A stretch of 64,000 nt of DNA. Origin: Blattamonas nauphoetae. Taxonomy: Eukaryota; Preaxostyla; Oxymonadida. Numbering within the stretch: the first letter of the stretch is position 1; each line of letters starts with the position of its first letter. Below are positions 31,508 to 41,871 of the stretch, piece after piece. The notes below the pieces were generated by a model. That model was not told where the DNA came from, did not search any database, and was given only the letters and a program-made list of their open reading frames with translations. Location of the stretch: assembly GCA_033064195.1 (NCBI GenBank), contig JARBJD010000229.1, positions 56,611-120,610 on the forward strand. Reading direction: 5' to 3'. The position numbers were made by a program, and so were the translations under genes.

Positions 31508-33264
31508 ACTATAAAAATGAGTTAACCGAGAAAATTCACCATTCATCCGAAAACGACGAGAGGCAAATTGTGATTGTGAGAAAGATTGGGTCGTGAATTG
31601 TCCGGATTGTTGTTTTCGTCGATAATAAAGGGGTTTGGACAGGAGTGGACAAACGTGTTCTGAATGAACCAGATCTAGTTCCAAGAATATTCCACGAAAG
31701 GTCTCGAGTTCAACAGCGTGTTCATTTTCTGCATTTTCAAGTCCATCCGCAGTTGTCAGCCTGGCCATAGAAGCAATGAAGTCAAGCACACAGACATCAA
31801 CATCTTCTGCTTCGCAAAACACAGAAGTTGGGCATTCAGAGCGATGATAATTTCAGCCATCAGATCCACGATCAGAAACACGTGCAACGACGATTGGCGA
31901 AGTCATCGATATCACACTTCAGGGCACACCTACAAGTCCTCCACAATCAGCGTTTTCGATGAAGAAAGGAGGACAGCGATCAAGGTCACAGAGAAGAGGG
32001 GACGATGCGAGGCCGCAGAGAAGAGGGGACGATGCAATAATCCACTTCGCCGATGCGATCACAGCACAACGCACAATTCCAATCATGATGATGTGGGTGT
32101 CGAAAGCGGAGGATATTGAATCAGAAGCAATGGTGACAGGAACAGCGAATTTAGTGAGAGATGAGTCAGCTGCAGATGAGCAAGCGAATGACGATGTCGA
32201 CGAAGTCGATCATTCCATCAATCAGCCACCCTGTCATATGCTGGACGATCAATACACACAAACATCCGTCTTGTCAATCGCAAGAGAGACGATGAAGACA
32301 GACATCAAAATCCATAATCCAACTCAGATAAAATAGAAGACGAGTTCGTGTCGAGTGTTGTGGAGAGTGTTCGAGTGAGTCGCTGATCACCTCGAGAATC
32401 GTTTGTGAATGTCAACGACTCTTCAAATCAAGAGAGCGAGAGAGCGAGAGAGTGGTGTAGAAATCGGGAGAGAATGTGGAAGAGAGGCGGAAGATGGTTC
32501 AGTGACGAGAATCATTGGGTTGTGTTTGTGTCGAGTCTACCCGAATCTGCCGCGAGGAGGTCGGTAGTGTTGGTGTTCTGTCTGTCTGATCTTCTGGACA
32601 CCGCTGGACTGGCTTGTGTTGGTTTCGCTGAAGTCAGCCATCAGCAATCTCGATCGTCCCTCGAGTGCGGTTGGATTTGGTTTGGCGAGGAGTGAGATGA
32701 CAGCTGGTTTTCAGTTGCTGTGTTGTTGGCGAGAGCGACGAAAATCGACGCCGAGCTTCGTCTGCCGCATCGGAAACGAGTAAAGGGATGTGCGGGAGGG
32801 GAGTCGTGGACTTCCTCCACATAGCCTCTTCTGCCTCTTCTCACTCCTCTTCCCTCTCTCCCTCACATCCATGTCTGGGGATCGGTTGTGCTTGTCCAGC
32901 ATCCACCAACTTTGAGTTGGTCTGCCGCTCTTCCTCGTCTTCCTCTCGCCTTCTCAATTCGTCTGCTGCCGCCTGCCTTTCTCCTCTTCTTTATCCATCT
33001 CACCCTTTCACTTTTCCGACTTTCACTCTCTCAATTCGTCTTCTCTCTTCTCTATCCCCATTTCTTCAATCACATGCACTCAATCCTGACGCACGTCTGT
33101 GTCCGTCCAGTTTGGAATGGAGTCGTGGGCGAGGAAGGAAGAGAGAAGTGAAAGATGAAGAATTCGATGACGAGCAAAAAAAGCGAGAGAGGAAGATGAT
33201 CGAAGCGAGTATTGCTTCTGATTCGAAAAAACGGCAACCACCACGCGGAACATCGAGTGTGGTG
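31508..33264. repeat. Intergenic stretch and duplicated module copy 4
   Basis: 31508-32540 is the displaced upstream flank of the split family gene; it contains a small duplication of agaagaggggacgatgc (about 31993-32034) and a 125-codon acidic frame (31959-32336) of unknown meaning. About 32560-33250 matches the module copies at 4.9-5.6 and 17.9-18.6 kb, ending with the pre-array sequence that leads into the minisatellite. Confidence 0.5.
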
Positions 33265-33750
33265 ATAGGAGAGGCAGAGGGGAGTGGGAGGGTGTGGGTG
33301 GTGAGGGAGAGGCAGAGGGGAGTGGGAGGGTGTGGGTTGTGAGGGAGAGGCAGAGGGGAGTGGGAGGGTGTGGGTGGTGAGGGAGAGGCAGAGGGGAGTG
33401 GCAGGGTGTGGGTGGTGAGGGAGAGGCAGAGGGGAGTGGGAGGGTGTGGGTGGTGAGGGAGAGGCAGAGGGGAGTGGGAGGGTGTGGGTGGTGAGGGAGA
33501 GGCAGAGGGGAGTGGGAGGGTGTGGGTGGTGAGGGAGAGGCAGAGGGGAGTGGGAGGGTGTGGGTGGTGAGGGAGAGGCAGAGGGGAGTGGGAGGGTGTG
33601 GGTGGTGAGGGAGAGGCAGAGGGGAGTGGGAGGGTGTGGGTGGTGAGGGAGAGGCAGAGGGGAGTGGCAGGGTGTGGGTGGTGAGGGAGAGGCAGAGGGG
33701 AGTGGGAGGGGGTGGGTGGTGAGGGAGAGGCAGAGGGGATTGGGAGGGTG
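33265..33750. repeat. 38-base G-rich minisatellite, array 4 (~13 units)
   Basis: Most regular of the four arrays; units are nearly identical apart from gtggcagggtg variants. The exact period can be read as 38 bases from successive gagaggcag positions (33421 and 33459). It ends about 175 bases downstream of the stop of the family gene at 33928. Confidence 0.95.
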
Positions 33751-33927
33751 TGGGTGTGGAGTGAAGGAGAGTGTGGTGACAATCGAGGGAGACTGGCGAG
33801 AGAGAATCACATTCGTTCCCACAAACCAATCCATGATATGATGCCAACGCGGAGAACGATCACACAAACAGCGTTGTCTAAACCACGTCAGAAACTGTTC
33901 GAAACGTTAGCTGGCTCCTGTCTGTTT

Positions 33928-35001
33928 CTATCGACGGTGTATGAGATTCATGCCCATCAGGTTGTTCCATTCAATCGATATGGCAACAATCCATTCTCCA
34001 TCGGATCCACTTTTGATGTTTTTCAGCTTTGCTTCAAGCACATCTTCGATGCCCTCCATTCTCAACATTCGATGTGCTTTCTTCCTCATTGGTCGCACTT
34101 TCCCGCTTTGATCGTTCCATTCTCGCTGGACGTCCACCATCAAATACAGAAACAACCAGACTGAGTTCTCATCTTCGAAGAATGTGAGACAACTTGGGAT
34201 CGTCACAAAGACGGGCATATCAAGAACTATTTCCATTGTAGGTTGATAATAATGCGAGATTCGGAGGAGTCGGCCGAGGAGGATCAGAAAAGACTTGGAT
34301 TGCTCACCATCGACGATCGAGAAGCGGTTCACGCACACATGGCAAATATATTGCTCAGAAGGAGCAAGAACTTGCTTCAGAACCGTCTCGTGAACAGTTT
34401 GTTGTTCATTCCCATTTTCGTTTCTGAGTTCGTTCAGTCCAAACGGAGTTGCGAGATAGTGAGAATTGCTTATGGTTTTCATGAGGTTGATGTGGATATC
34501 GACAGCTTCTGCAAAGGAAAGAGACAGTGGATTGAGAGTGTTGATGAGTTGAGGGATTAGATTAGCTTTGACGAAAGCAGGAAGGACTTTCGCTGAACAA
34601 TTGTCAATCAAAGTTCCGAGCATCTTCATTGCTGCTGGGACGATAGCATGACTGGCTGAAGAAATTAGCACCACAATGGACTGCACGAAGTTGGTCGAAG
34701 ATTCATCAGCGGTTCGTCCAAAGTTGTTGAGAAAAGCATCAGCTGATTCTTTATCATCCGGATTCACAGATTTGAGAAATATTACAGCTTTAGCTTCGAG
34801 GGAGTCATGAAATACAGGCTGTAACTTCACAGTGGCGACGAGAGACTGAAAGACAAGAGCCTTTTCGTGTTCAGAGTCTCGTTTGCCAGTGCTCCAATTC
34901 AGGAAAGCAGAACAGTCTATAGAAAATGACAAACAGTGGAAAGATATACCGGGCCAAGAAGAATTCGGTACAGAGGATGAACTCGCATCTAAAGTGGTCA
35001 T
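33928..35001 (-). CDS. FLNW-family alpha-helical repeat protein, complete
   Basis: Start ATG 35001 (MTTLDASSSSVPN), matching the twin at 9619-10692; the frame continues open to 35376 but the extra 125 residues have no counterpart. Blocks: CSAFLNWSTGK, LVFQSLVATVKLQPVFH, FVQSIVVLISSA, PAFVKANLIPQLINTLNP, ETVLKQVLAPSEQYICHVCVN, MPVFVTIPSCLTFFED, MLRMEGIEDVLEAKLKN and tail MGMNLIHRR. Intact. Function unknown. Confidence 0.85.
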   Translation of the reverse strand: MTTLDASSSSVPNSSWPGISFHCLSFSIDCSAFLNWSTGKRDSEHEKALVFQSLVATVKLQPVFHDSLEAKAVIFLKSVNPDDKESADAFLNNFGRTADESSTNFVQSIVVLISSASHAIVPAAMKMLGTLIDNCSAKVLPAFVKANLIPQLINTLNPLSLSFAEAVDIHINLMKTISNSHYLATPFGLNELRNENGNEQQTVHETVLKQVLAPSEQYICHVCVNRFSIVDGEQSKSFLILLGRLLRISHYYQPTMEIVLDMPVFVTIPSCLTFFEDENSVWLFLYLMVDVQREWNDQSGKVRPMRKKAHRMLRMEGIEDVLEAKLKNIKSGSDGEWIVAISIEWNNLMGMNLIHRR

Positions 35002-35040
35002 TCCTTCAGATTCTGAGATGAAGCACTCTTTATGGGTTCG

Positions 35041-35692
35041 ACAAACAAAGATTGTTTTCGAGAAATTGAAAACGTCGACAGACAACAAATCGCCTGCTGG
35101 AATCGTATGGTCCATGGCGAAGAGAGTATTCAGCAAGGGGGCGATAAAAATCGAGTCGACAGAGACTTCGATTCTGGACTTCAATTTTGTGGTGTTTGGA
35201 GGACCAGTTTGGAATTGGGACACTACCCGCTTCGTCACCGTTTGCACCGCCTTTTGTTGATGTTCCTCAGCTCTTCGTGGAATCACTTCCTCTCTCCGAG
35301 TCCAAGGGAGAGCGGTTTCTATTCTCCACTGACATTGTCGTTTTCTTTTGATTTCTCGTTTATTAGCTGAGAGCAACTTTGGAAAATGGGAAGAAGGCTA
35401 GCTTATTGTTGTTCGTGATTGACTTGTTTCACTTTCTTGTTCAGGAGTGAAAAAGGTGATTGGGAAAAAGGACCTGGCACTTGGTCGTTCTGTTTCAAAA
35501 GATATGGACCGAGCCAAAACAGCAGCAGAGTTTGTGTTTCGAATTCTGCCTCATCTGAGTGTGACAGAAGTGGGGGAGACACCTGAACCATCAGGAACGA
35601 CTGAGACGGACCGAAAGGATAACATCACATCCGAGCAGCCGTCAGTCGAACTCTCAACACGATCCGAAGATTCTGCACTGAAAACGGACTGA
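35041..35692 (+). pseudogene. Fragment of an unrecognised gene, frameshifted
   Basis: Coding-like plus-strand pieces: ILDFNFVVFGGPVWNWDTTR, then in a shifted frame PQLFVESLPLSESKGERF, then after a possible intron ending in tttcttgttcag (about 35440) a Lys-rich piece continuing to a stop at 35692. No family recognised. It overlaps the extended reading frame of the family gene on the other strand. Confidence 0.3.
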
Positions 35693-36089
35693 TGACTTTG
35701 ACTCTTTCTTCAGATGCGCCTTCAAATTGTCTTATGTTTCTTTGTTTCTCGAAACATTCGATGCCACTGTCCTGACTACTCTTCAGCCAAGACTCATTCT
35801 GTGATCACTGTCGGATGAGAAGAATTACGAAGGAAATGTCTTGTCCTTTCAACTTCGACTCTGTTCTGTATTTTCGTTTTGGGTTTCATTGAAAGCGAAT
35901 GAATGGACAACATCGATGAAAAACCTTCTGTTGTGTCACACCGCTGATATTGACCCAAAGAAGTGTATCATTCAGACAAAGTGTGATGAAAAACAACCTC
36001 CCCCATGGAAAACCATTGTTCCGTTTCAAACGATGGTCATTGTTATCAATAATGTTCATTGCATTAACTGTTATCAAACCAATCGCACA
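35693..36089. other. No recognisable gene
   Basis: Short open frames only; no repeats shared with other parts of the window were noticed. Confidence 0.4.
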
Positions 36090-37295
36090 TCACTGGTCTT
36101 GTTGTTCAATATCTCTTTGGCGGTGAAGACGAATACCAAAGATGCCGCCACAAGCCCCGAGAGCAGCCGCCATCACAGTTCCTGCGGCAATTGTTCCAGT
36201 TGAAAGCACCAGTCCACTTCCTGTCGCAGTTAGTATGGTGTAATTTGAAAGAAGTCCTGCTCCAAGGGCCCCTGCAAGAAGGGCTCCTGCCACAAGTGCT
36301 CCTGCTTCAAATGCCCGTGCCATATGTGCTCTTGTTTCAAGTGATCTTGCTTCAAGTGCTCCTACCACAAGTGCTCCGGCTCCAAGGACTCCAGTTGCAA
36401 GTGCTCCTGCCACACGTATTCCTGCTACAACTTCTGCCACAAGTGCTCCTGCTGCAAGTGTTCCTGCTACAAGTGCTCTTGTTCCAAGTTCTGTTGCTCC
36501 AAGTGCTCCTGTTACAACTTCGACTACACGTGCACCGACCACAACTCCTGCTACAAGTGCTCCTGCCATCAGTGGCCCGGTTCCGAGTATTCCTGCTACA
36601 TCTCCTGCGTCAAGTTCTCCTGCTATTCGGATAACTTCTCCTGCAACAACTCCTGCCACGAGTGCTCCTGTGACAAGTGCTCCTGTGACAAGTGCTCTTG
36701 TTTTAAGTGCTCCTGCTACAGTTCTTGCTACAATGGACCCAGCGACAACTCCTGCGACAAGTGCTCCAATTCCCAGCGCTCCTACCACAAGTATCAATGC
36801 CTCAAGTATTCCTTCTCCAAGTTCTCCTGCTCCTGCGACGAATCCGGCTACGAGTGCTCCAACTCCAAGTGCTCCTGCTACAAGTGTGAATGCCACAAGC
36901 GGTTCTGTTCCCAGGATACGTGCCTGAAGTGCAGCTGCTCCAAGTGCTCCTGCGATAACTGCTGCGGCAAGTTCGATGACAACAAGAAAACCAGCTTCTG
37001 CACTAAGGACTCCGACAACAAGTGCTATTGCAACAAGTGCTCCTGCTACAACAACTGCTCTGATTCCTTTTCCAGCTCCTAATTCGGCACCTTCTTTGTT
37101 CACGCTGGATGAACTTGTGGCAGTTGGTGCATTTTCCGTTGGATTGGCTGAGTCAACACTGATTGTGATGTTTCCCGCAGCCAGCGGGCTGGCCATTGAT
37201 TGCACGAACCTGTTTTGCCGTGTTCTGGGATCATCGGGGAATGTTTCCTGCGGAATGGCAGAGTTGAGGATGGACGACGCGTTGGTTTTGATCAT
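36090..37295 (-). CDS. Ala/Gly/Val/Leu-rich repeat protein of uncertain reality
   Basis: 401 codons without a stop. The middle 250 residues are degenerate five-residue repeats such as GALVAGVVAG, encoded by a degenerate 15-base repeat (plus-strand gctacaagtgctcct, about 36240-37070). The ends are unique: an N-terminus with NRFVQSMAS and a Ser/Thr stretch, and a C-terminus GGIFGIRLHRQRDIEQQDQ. If translated it would be extremely hydrophobic, possibly membrane-inserting. The plus strand is also open for stretches (Thr/Ser/Ala/Pro repeats), so the minisatellite may simply be non-coding. Confidence 0.4.
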   Translation of the reverse strand: MIKTNASSILNSAIPQETFPDDPRTRQNRFVQSMASPLAAGNITISVDSANPTENAPTATSSSSVNKEGAELGAGKGIRAVVVAGALVAIALVVGVLSAEAGFLVVIELAAAVIAGALGAAALQARILGTEPLVAFTLVAGALGVGALVAGFVAGAGELGEGILEALILVVGALGIGALVAGVVAGSIVARTVAGALKTRALVTGALVTGALVAGVVAGEVIRIAGELDAGDVAGILGTGPLMAGALVAGVVVGARVVEVVTGALGATELGTRALVAGTLAAGALVAEVVAGIRVAGALATGVLGAGALVVGALEARSLETRAHMARAFEAGALVAGALLAGALGAGLLSNYTILTATGSGLVLSTGTIAAGTVMAAALGACGGIFGIRLHRQRDIEQQDQ

Positions 37296-37419
37296 CGGGA
37301 CGGCGGGGACAGACGTGAGGAAATTGTACGCCGGCTGCAGTTGGGGATCCTGAAGAAGCGAAGTCGCTGTTGGGCGTGCGTCTGCATCCTGTTGGGAAGG
37401 TGAAGGAGAACGATGGGTA

Positions 37420-38335
37420 TCACACTGTTGACAGCATTCGCTTCAAAATTGCATGAAATTTCGGGTGCAGAGGATCATATTGTATGATGTCAAACTGGTT
37501 TTGTTGAATTTTTGTGAGAATCTGGATATCATTAGCATTCCCAAAGATGGACTTCCCGTACGCGATTTCATGCAGGATCAGACCGATAGCCCAGATATCG
37601 ACCCTTGAGTCGTAACTAAAGAAGATGAAGAACAGGACAGCAGACAGTGGGTCGTCGAGATTGGTTTCTCGTGGGCGAATGCGATTCGAAGGTTGATAAG
37701 GGGTGTCTGGATCAAGCCCGTTCTTAACGTACGGTGCAGATGTCTTCTCCCCCGATTCCTGATTGTATCTGAGCGCATATTGAAAATTTGCTGAATGAAA
37801 GTGTGGACGAAGGGAGAATACCAAAGACAGCTGGTTTGGCAGTTTCAAGAAAGATGCAGTCTGATCTGATAGCCCGATGGATGAACTTCGTGTGCATATA
37901 TTTCAGCGGGTAAACCAATTGGACAACGAGGAGGAGCAAATCCTACGAATGAGAATAGTGACACAACGAGAAGAAGACATCGTCTGTCCATTGTTTTTGT
38001 TCGGTTTTCCATCGATCCATCAGCAGTTTCAGATTTGTTCCGGGGTCAACATCCATAATGCCATATACTGCGTCTGGCCTGCTCTTGTCCCATTTCGCAT
38101 ATTGAGCCGCAACTTTCGTCCCTTCTACCGCTTCCAGTGCTGTCACGGTCTCAAACTCTTCTTCAAATAATTCTTTTTCAATGCTCGATAAACGCTCTGC
38201 ACGTCGAAACGTCACAGATGAACCCTGCTGATCAAGACAATACTCGAGACAAGAAGATTTCGATGAACTGAACGGCTTGGGAGATTTATCTGCAAAACCA
38301 TGACAGTAAATCAAATATACAGTTTGAAGGGTCAA
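37420..38335 (-). pseudogene. Protein kinase remnant, frame-broken
   Basis: Three minus-strand frames assemble a kinase fold: N-lobe part 38335-37946, a helical hinge/C-lobe part 37939-37724 (YPLKYMHTKFIHRAIRSDCI, equivalent to subdomain VIb with HRD changed to HRA) and 37848-37420 (SRVDIWAIGLILHEIAYGKS, subdomain IX, followed by MLSTV). An in-frame TAG at 37943-37945 lies between the first two parts; an intron is possible but a 25-base GT-AG candidate there would shift the frame. The DFG motif is replaced by VFG. The catalytic Asp is absent, so it is inactive as a kinase. Confidence 0.55.
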
Positions 38336-38541
38336 TTGAGTTTGATGCTGGCTGTGGTGGCATGCGAACGATGGCGAAGAGTTTCTGTTGATCCCCCCAT
38401 GAAAATGGTGATGATAGGTGGATTGTGTGTTTTGTCACATGTCACAGCATCTATCCATGGATATTGATGATCTGAACTTCATAACTTCGATATTGTGAGC
38501 CGACTAAATCTCTCGACGAGGATCTGCCCTTTATTGGAATC

Positions 38542-41367
38542 ATGAATCTCGTTCACATTGCGTTTCTGTCGTTCTTGCTTCATACGGAACAAGTGTTCCA
38601 ATCAACCTCCTCTATTCCCCCTCATTCGCCACCAACAGTTCATGATCTGTCCTCTCTTCTGACCGAACATTTTGCACTTGAATCGAACGAACCGCACGAC
38701 CGAACTGCTTTGATGCTCCAAAACGGCGTTTTCCAAGGACAGAACATCATGTTAGTTTCCAGACAATTGGAATTACGTGGAATGAATTCCATTGTGGAGT
38801 TCTGTCCGAACACAAATCAGAATGATGTGGTCAACAAGCAAGCCAACCGAAATAAACCGGCTGCGTCCCAACGATGCCCATCAATCTTTGCGGTCCAGAA
38901 TTGCTCGCTCTCGTTACATTCATTGACTCTGTCAAGCGGAAATGTGGAGACTTCTATCACATCACTGGAACGCTCAGAATTGATTGTCTCAAGTTGTGAG
39001 ATCATTTCATCGCCATCCACATCACCCTTCATGATCGTTCCCTCGACACATGACTCATGGGCAACGATTCGAATCGAATTGTCGACTCACCGAAATCTCG
39101 AATCCCACATGCTCGTTCCGTTCTGTGATGTGCTCCCAAACACCGGAATTCCACTTGAAACCGTCGAAACTGAGGTAGGATCTGGATCGGTGTCGATTGT
39201 GGGAACAGGGCTCTCGTTGAATGACCACTCGCTTTCGACGTCGACTGGCCCGCTCTTCACGTTCAGACAGTCAACTTCTGCCTCCCACGCGCTCCCTGCC
39301 CACACATATCTGCTGCACTCGGGGCTTTCCAACGTGACGAGCTCGGGGAAGACAGACATTGGCCTCGTGTCTCCGCTGTCGAGCCAGACACTGTCAGCGA
39401 GCGACATCTCCAACGTGACGAACCACTTCGACGGGACAGCGCTTCTGGACATCAACAGCGGTGCGACAGTGCTCTGCGTGAACTCCTCTGTCTCCCACAG
39501 CGTCTCTGATCGTCACGCGAACGCGGATGTAACTCACACCATCCAAGACAAACACTTTTCCACTCGCTCGGACTCATCAACCGTCCCATCCGGAACAACC
39601 ATCCTGTCCATCCTTCGCTGCACCTTCATCGTTACAAGTGCCACCCACGGCGGAGCTGTCTTTGTCACGAGCCAAGGCGCTGATAAAGCCATCGTCACAT
39701 CGTGCAACTTTCACCAATGCAAAGCAACGAACAACGAAGGGACAGGCGGATATGATGGAGGAGCACTTCACTTGATAGGATCGCGAAATGACGATACTAA
39801 CGTAACCATTAAACGATTGATCGCTCAAGTGGACAAGTGTGTGTTCACTGAGTGTTATGCCGTTGATGCTGGCGCCGCAATACTGATCGGCACTGCACAA
39901 GGCTCCGTCTCAGAATGTTACTTTGAGAAATGTGTCTCCAGAAGAGCACCTGCTATCTTTGCTGAAGATGCCAAACTCACCGGATCCAATAATTCCATCA
40001 TTGGATGTGTTGGGAACGCCATGGGTGCCGTCTTCCTCAGTGGATGGAGGGAATCAATCCATGATATTTCACCAGGCATCTCCAAGTTTTTCTTCCGAGA
40101 CAACCTTAGAACCAGAACCACAACACAAGGAAGAGACGTGTTTGTTGGGGGCATGCGGAACTTCCCTCTCACTCCGGAGAAGATTGCTGATTGCGACACA
40201 TCGTCTGATTATCTTGGACTTCATATCTCCAACCCCGCTACTGATTCAGCGTCCATTCCTCAAGTTTCGAAGGCAACTCACATCGTTTCCTCGTCAATGG
40301 CGATGGAGTCATCAACAGCCACGTTGACTGTGACGTGTGCCCACGCGATGACAGGAACGATGGCTGTGCTCCTCGACGGGGACACGCTGCCCAGACTCAT
40401 CTTTGTGACATTTTCCGACTCGGCCACAGGAACAGGCACAGCAACAGTCGGAGCAGGTGGAGTTCTGCCGAGTGGGAAGACGTACAAACTGCGCTCGGCA
40501 GTGATGCCTGGATGGGGTCTGGGGATGTACATTGTATCAGCCGTGGCGAGGGTGAGGGATGCGAACGCGACAACGATTGAAGTGACTGGTATCGGACTGA
40601 AAGAGGGATCGTTCTGGATGTTGGCAACGAACGGGGAAGAAGAGGTGAAAGTGACGATGACACTGACACCATCGTCAAGCACGACACTCACAGGAGATGC
40701 CACTCTTTATCCTTTTGCTTCGTCTGGGCAGCTGAAATATGACACAGAATACACAGTGAAAGACGTATTCTTCGTGAATGGGGTGGACGAGATGAACTTG
40801 GTTGTGAGTCGGCCAGTGACATTCAAAACGCCGATCGAGCCAGCTCGAATTGAGTCTGTCTCAGCAGGATTGAATGGGAAGAAGGACACAATTGTGGTGT
40901 CGATGACTGGACGAAAGCTTCACGACAAACAGCAGAAAGTTGTGATCAGTCGTGTTGGATCAAGCACGACGTGGTCGGCTGAGATCTTCAATGTGAGTGA
41001 GAGTGGATGCCTGGCGAACTTCACAGTTGGAGACGACGAAACAGTCAGCACGCTCAAGTTTGGAGAAACATATGAAATCGACTCAGTTGGAGAAGGCGTT
41101 GATTCCTTCTATGTGAACCCTGGTCGCTCATTCTTGGTACCTCTTCCTCCCCGAATCGCCGCACTCACGTTCGCAAGTGGTGAGATCACGACGAACTGGA
41201 CAGTTCTGAAAGTGGAAGGAACGAGTCTGCCGAATGGGAAGACTTACAGAGCAACGACGACATCGTCTCACACCTTCTCGATTGAGTTCAGCAGCGAGAG
41301 TGAGGGAACATCGACGATCTTGCTGGGATGGGCTGATGAGATGAAGTATGGACAGGCATCTGAGTAG
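38542..41367 (+). pseudogene. N-terminal half of a giant beta-helix receptor-like gene
   Basis: 941 codons from ATG 38542 to a stop created by the insert that begins at 41367. It starts with a signal peptide (MNLVHIAFLSFLLHTEQVFQ), then about 600 residues of pectin-lyase-like right-handed beta-helix with short Cys-containing rungs (SILRCTFIVTSATHGGAVFV, VDKCVFTECYAVDAGAAI), then the first of a series of ~110-residue beta-sandwich-like repeats ending FxxPxxPxRI. The frame continues exactly in register at 41872 (SE|YGTQYTISSV), so 38542-46512 was one gene of about 2480 residues. Confidence 0.75.
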
Positions 41368-41869
41368 TCCCATCAAAATAGGTAAAACTGGGATCAATTG
41401 ATGTCAGTGCCTAAATTTGTACTGAGATCATATTTCAACTCTTTTCCTTTGAGATTTTCTCATTATCACTTCATTAATCATGTTCAATTCACTTCTTGTT
41501 TTCACATAATGCTCTTCAATATTTCAGACAGCTCTTATTTCCCAAAAACACGCACGATCACAATCACCAACACTTCTTTTTTCGATGTATTCCCTTCATT
41601 GACTTTTGTCAGTGAGAAAAAACCATCAAAGAAGACATAATAACGCATTATCGACTTGTTTTTATAATTATTGTTGTAGAACAAACTGAACAGCAGCACC
41701 CAAAGTTTGCATTTTCATGATCTATGAAGTGACCATTTTCCTTTTTACTTTTTTTTCCATTCAAATATCATATATAAGAAGACTTTTTTGAAATGAAAGA
41801 AACGAAATGGTATTGTAGGTATTTAGTGGGATCAGATCCGACTGGGATCACTGGGATCAAATCAGAAGC
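41367..41869. mobile_element. 503-base insertion with 7-base target duplication
   Basis: CTGAGTA is present on both sides (41360-41366 and 41870-41876). Together the insert and one duplication are 510 bases, a multiple of three, but the insert has stops in the gene's frame. No inverted terminal repeats were seen; the ends share only ACTGGGATCA-like motifs (41387, 41841 and 41851). The duplication boundaries do not permit an exact GT-AG intron restoring the frame, so it is read as an insertion of unknown class. Confidence 0.65.
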
Positions 41870-41871
41870 CT

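Noticed and set aside
37943-37945. TAG inside the kinase frame as evidence for TAG/TAA recoding to glutamine, known in some oxymonads
   Set aside because: All intact genes here end at ordinary stops and contain no in-frame TAA/TAG; this kinase has other frame breaks, so decay or an intron is simpler.
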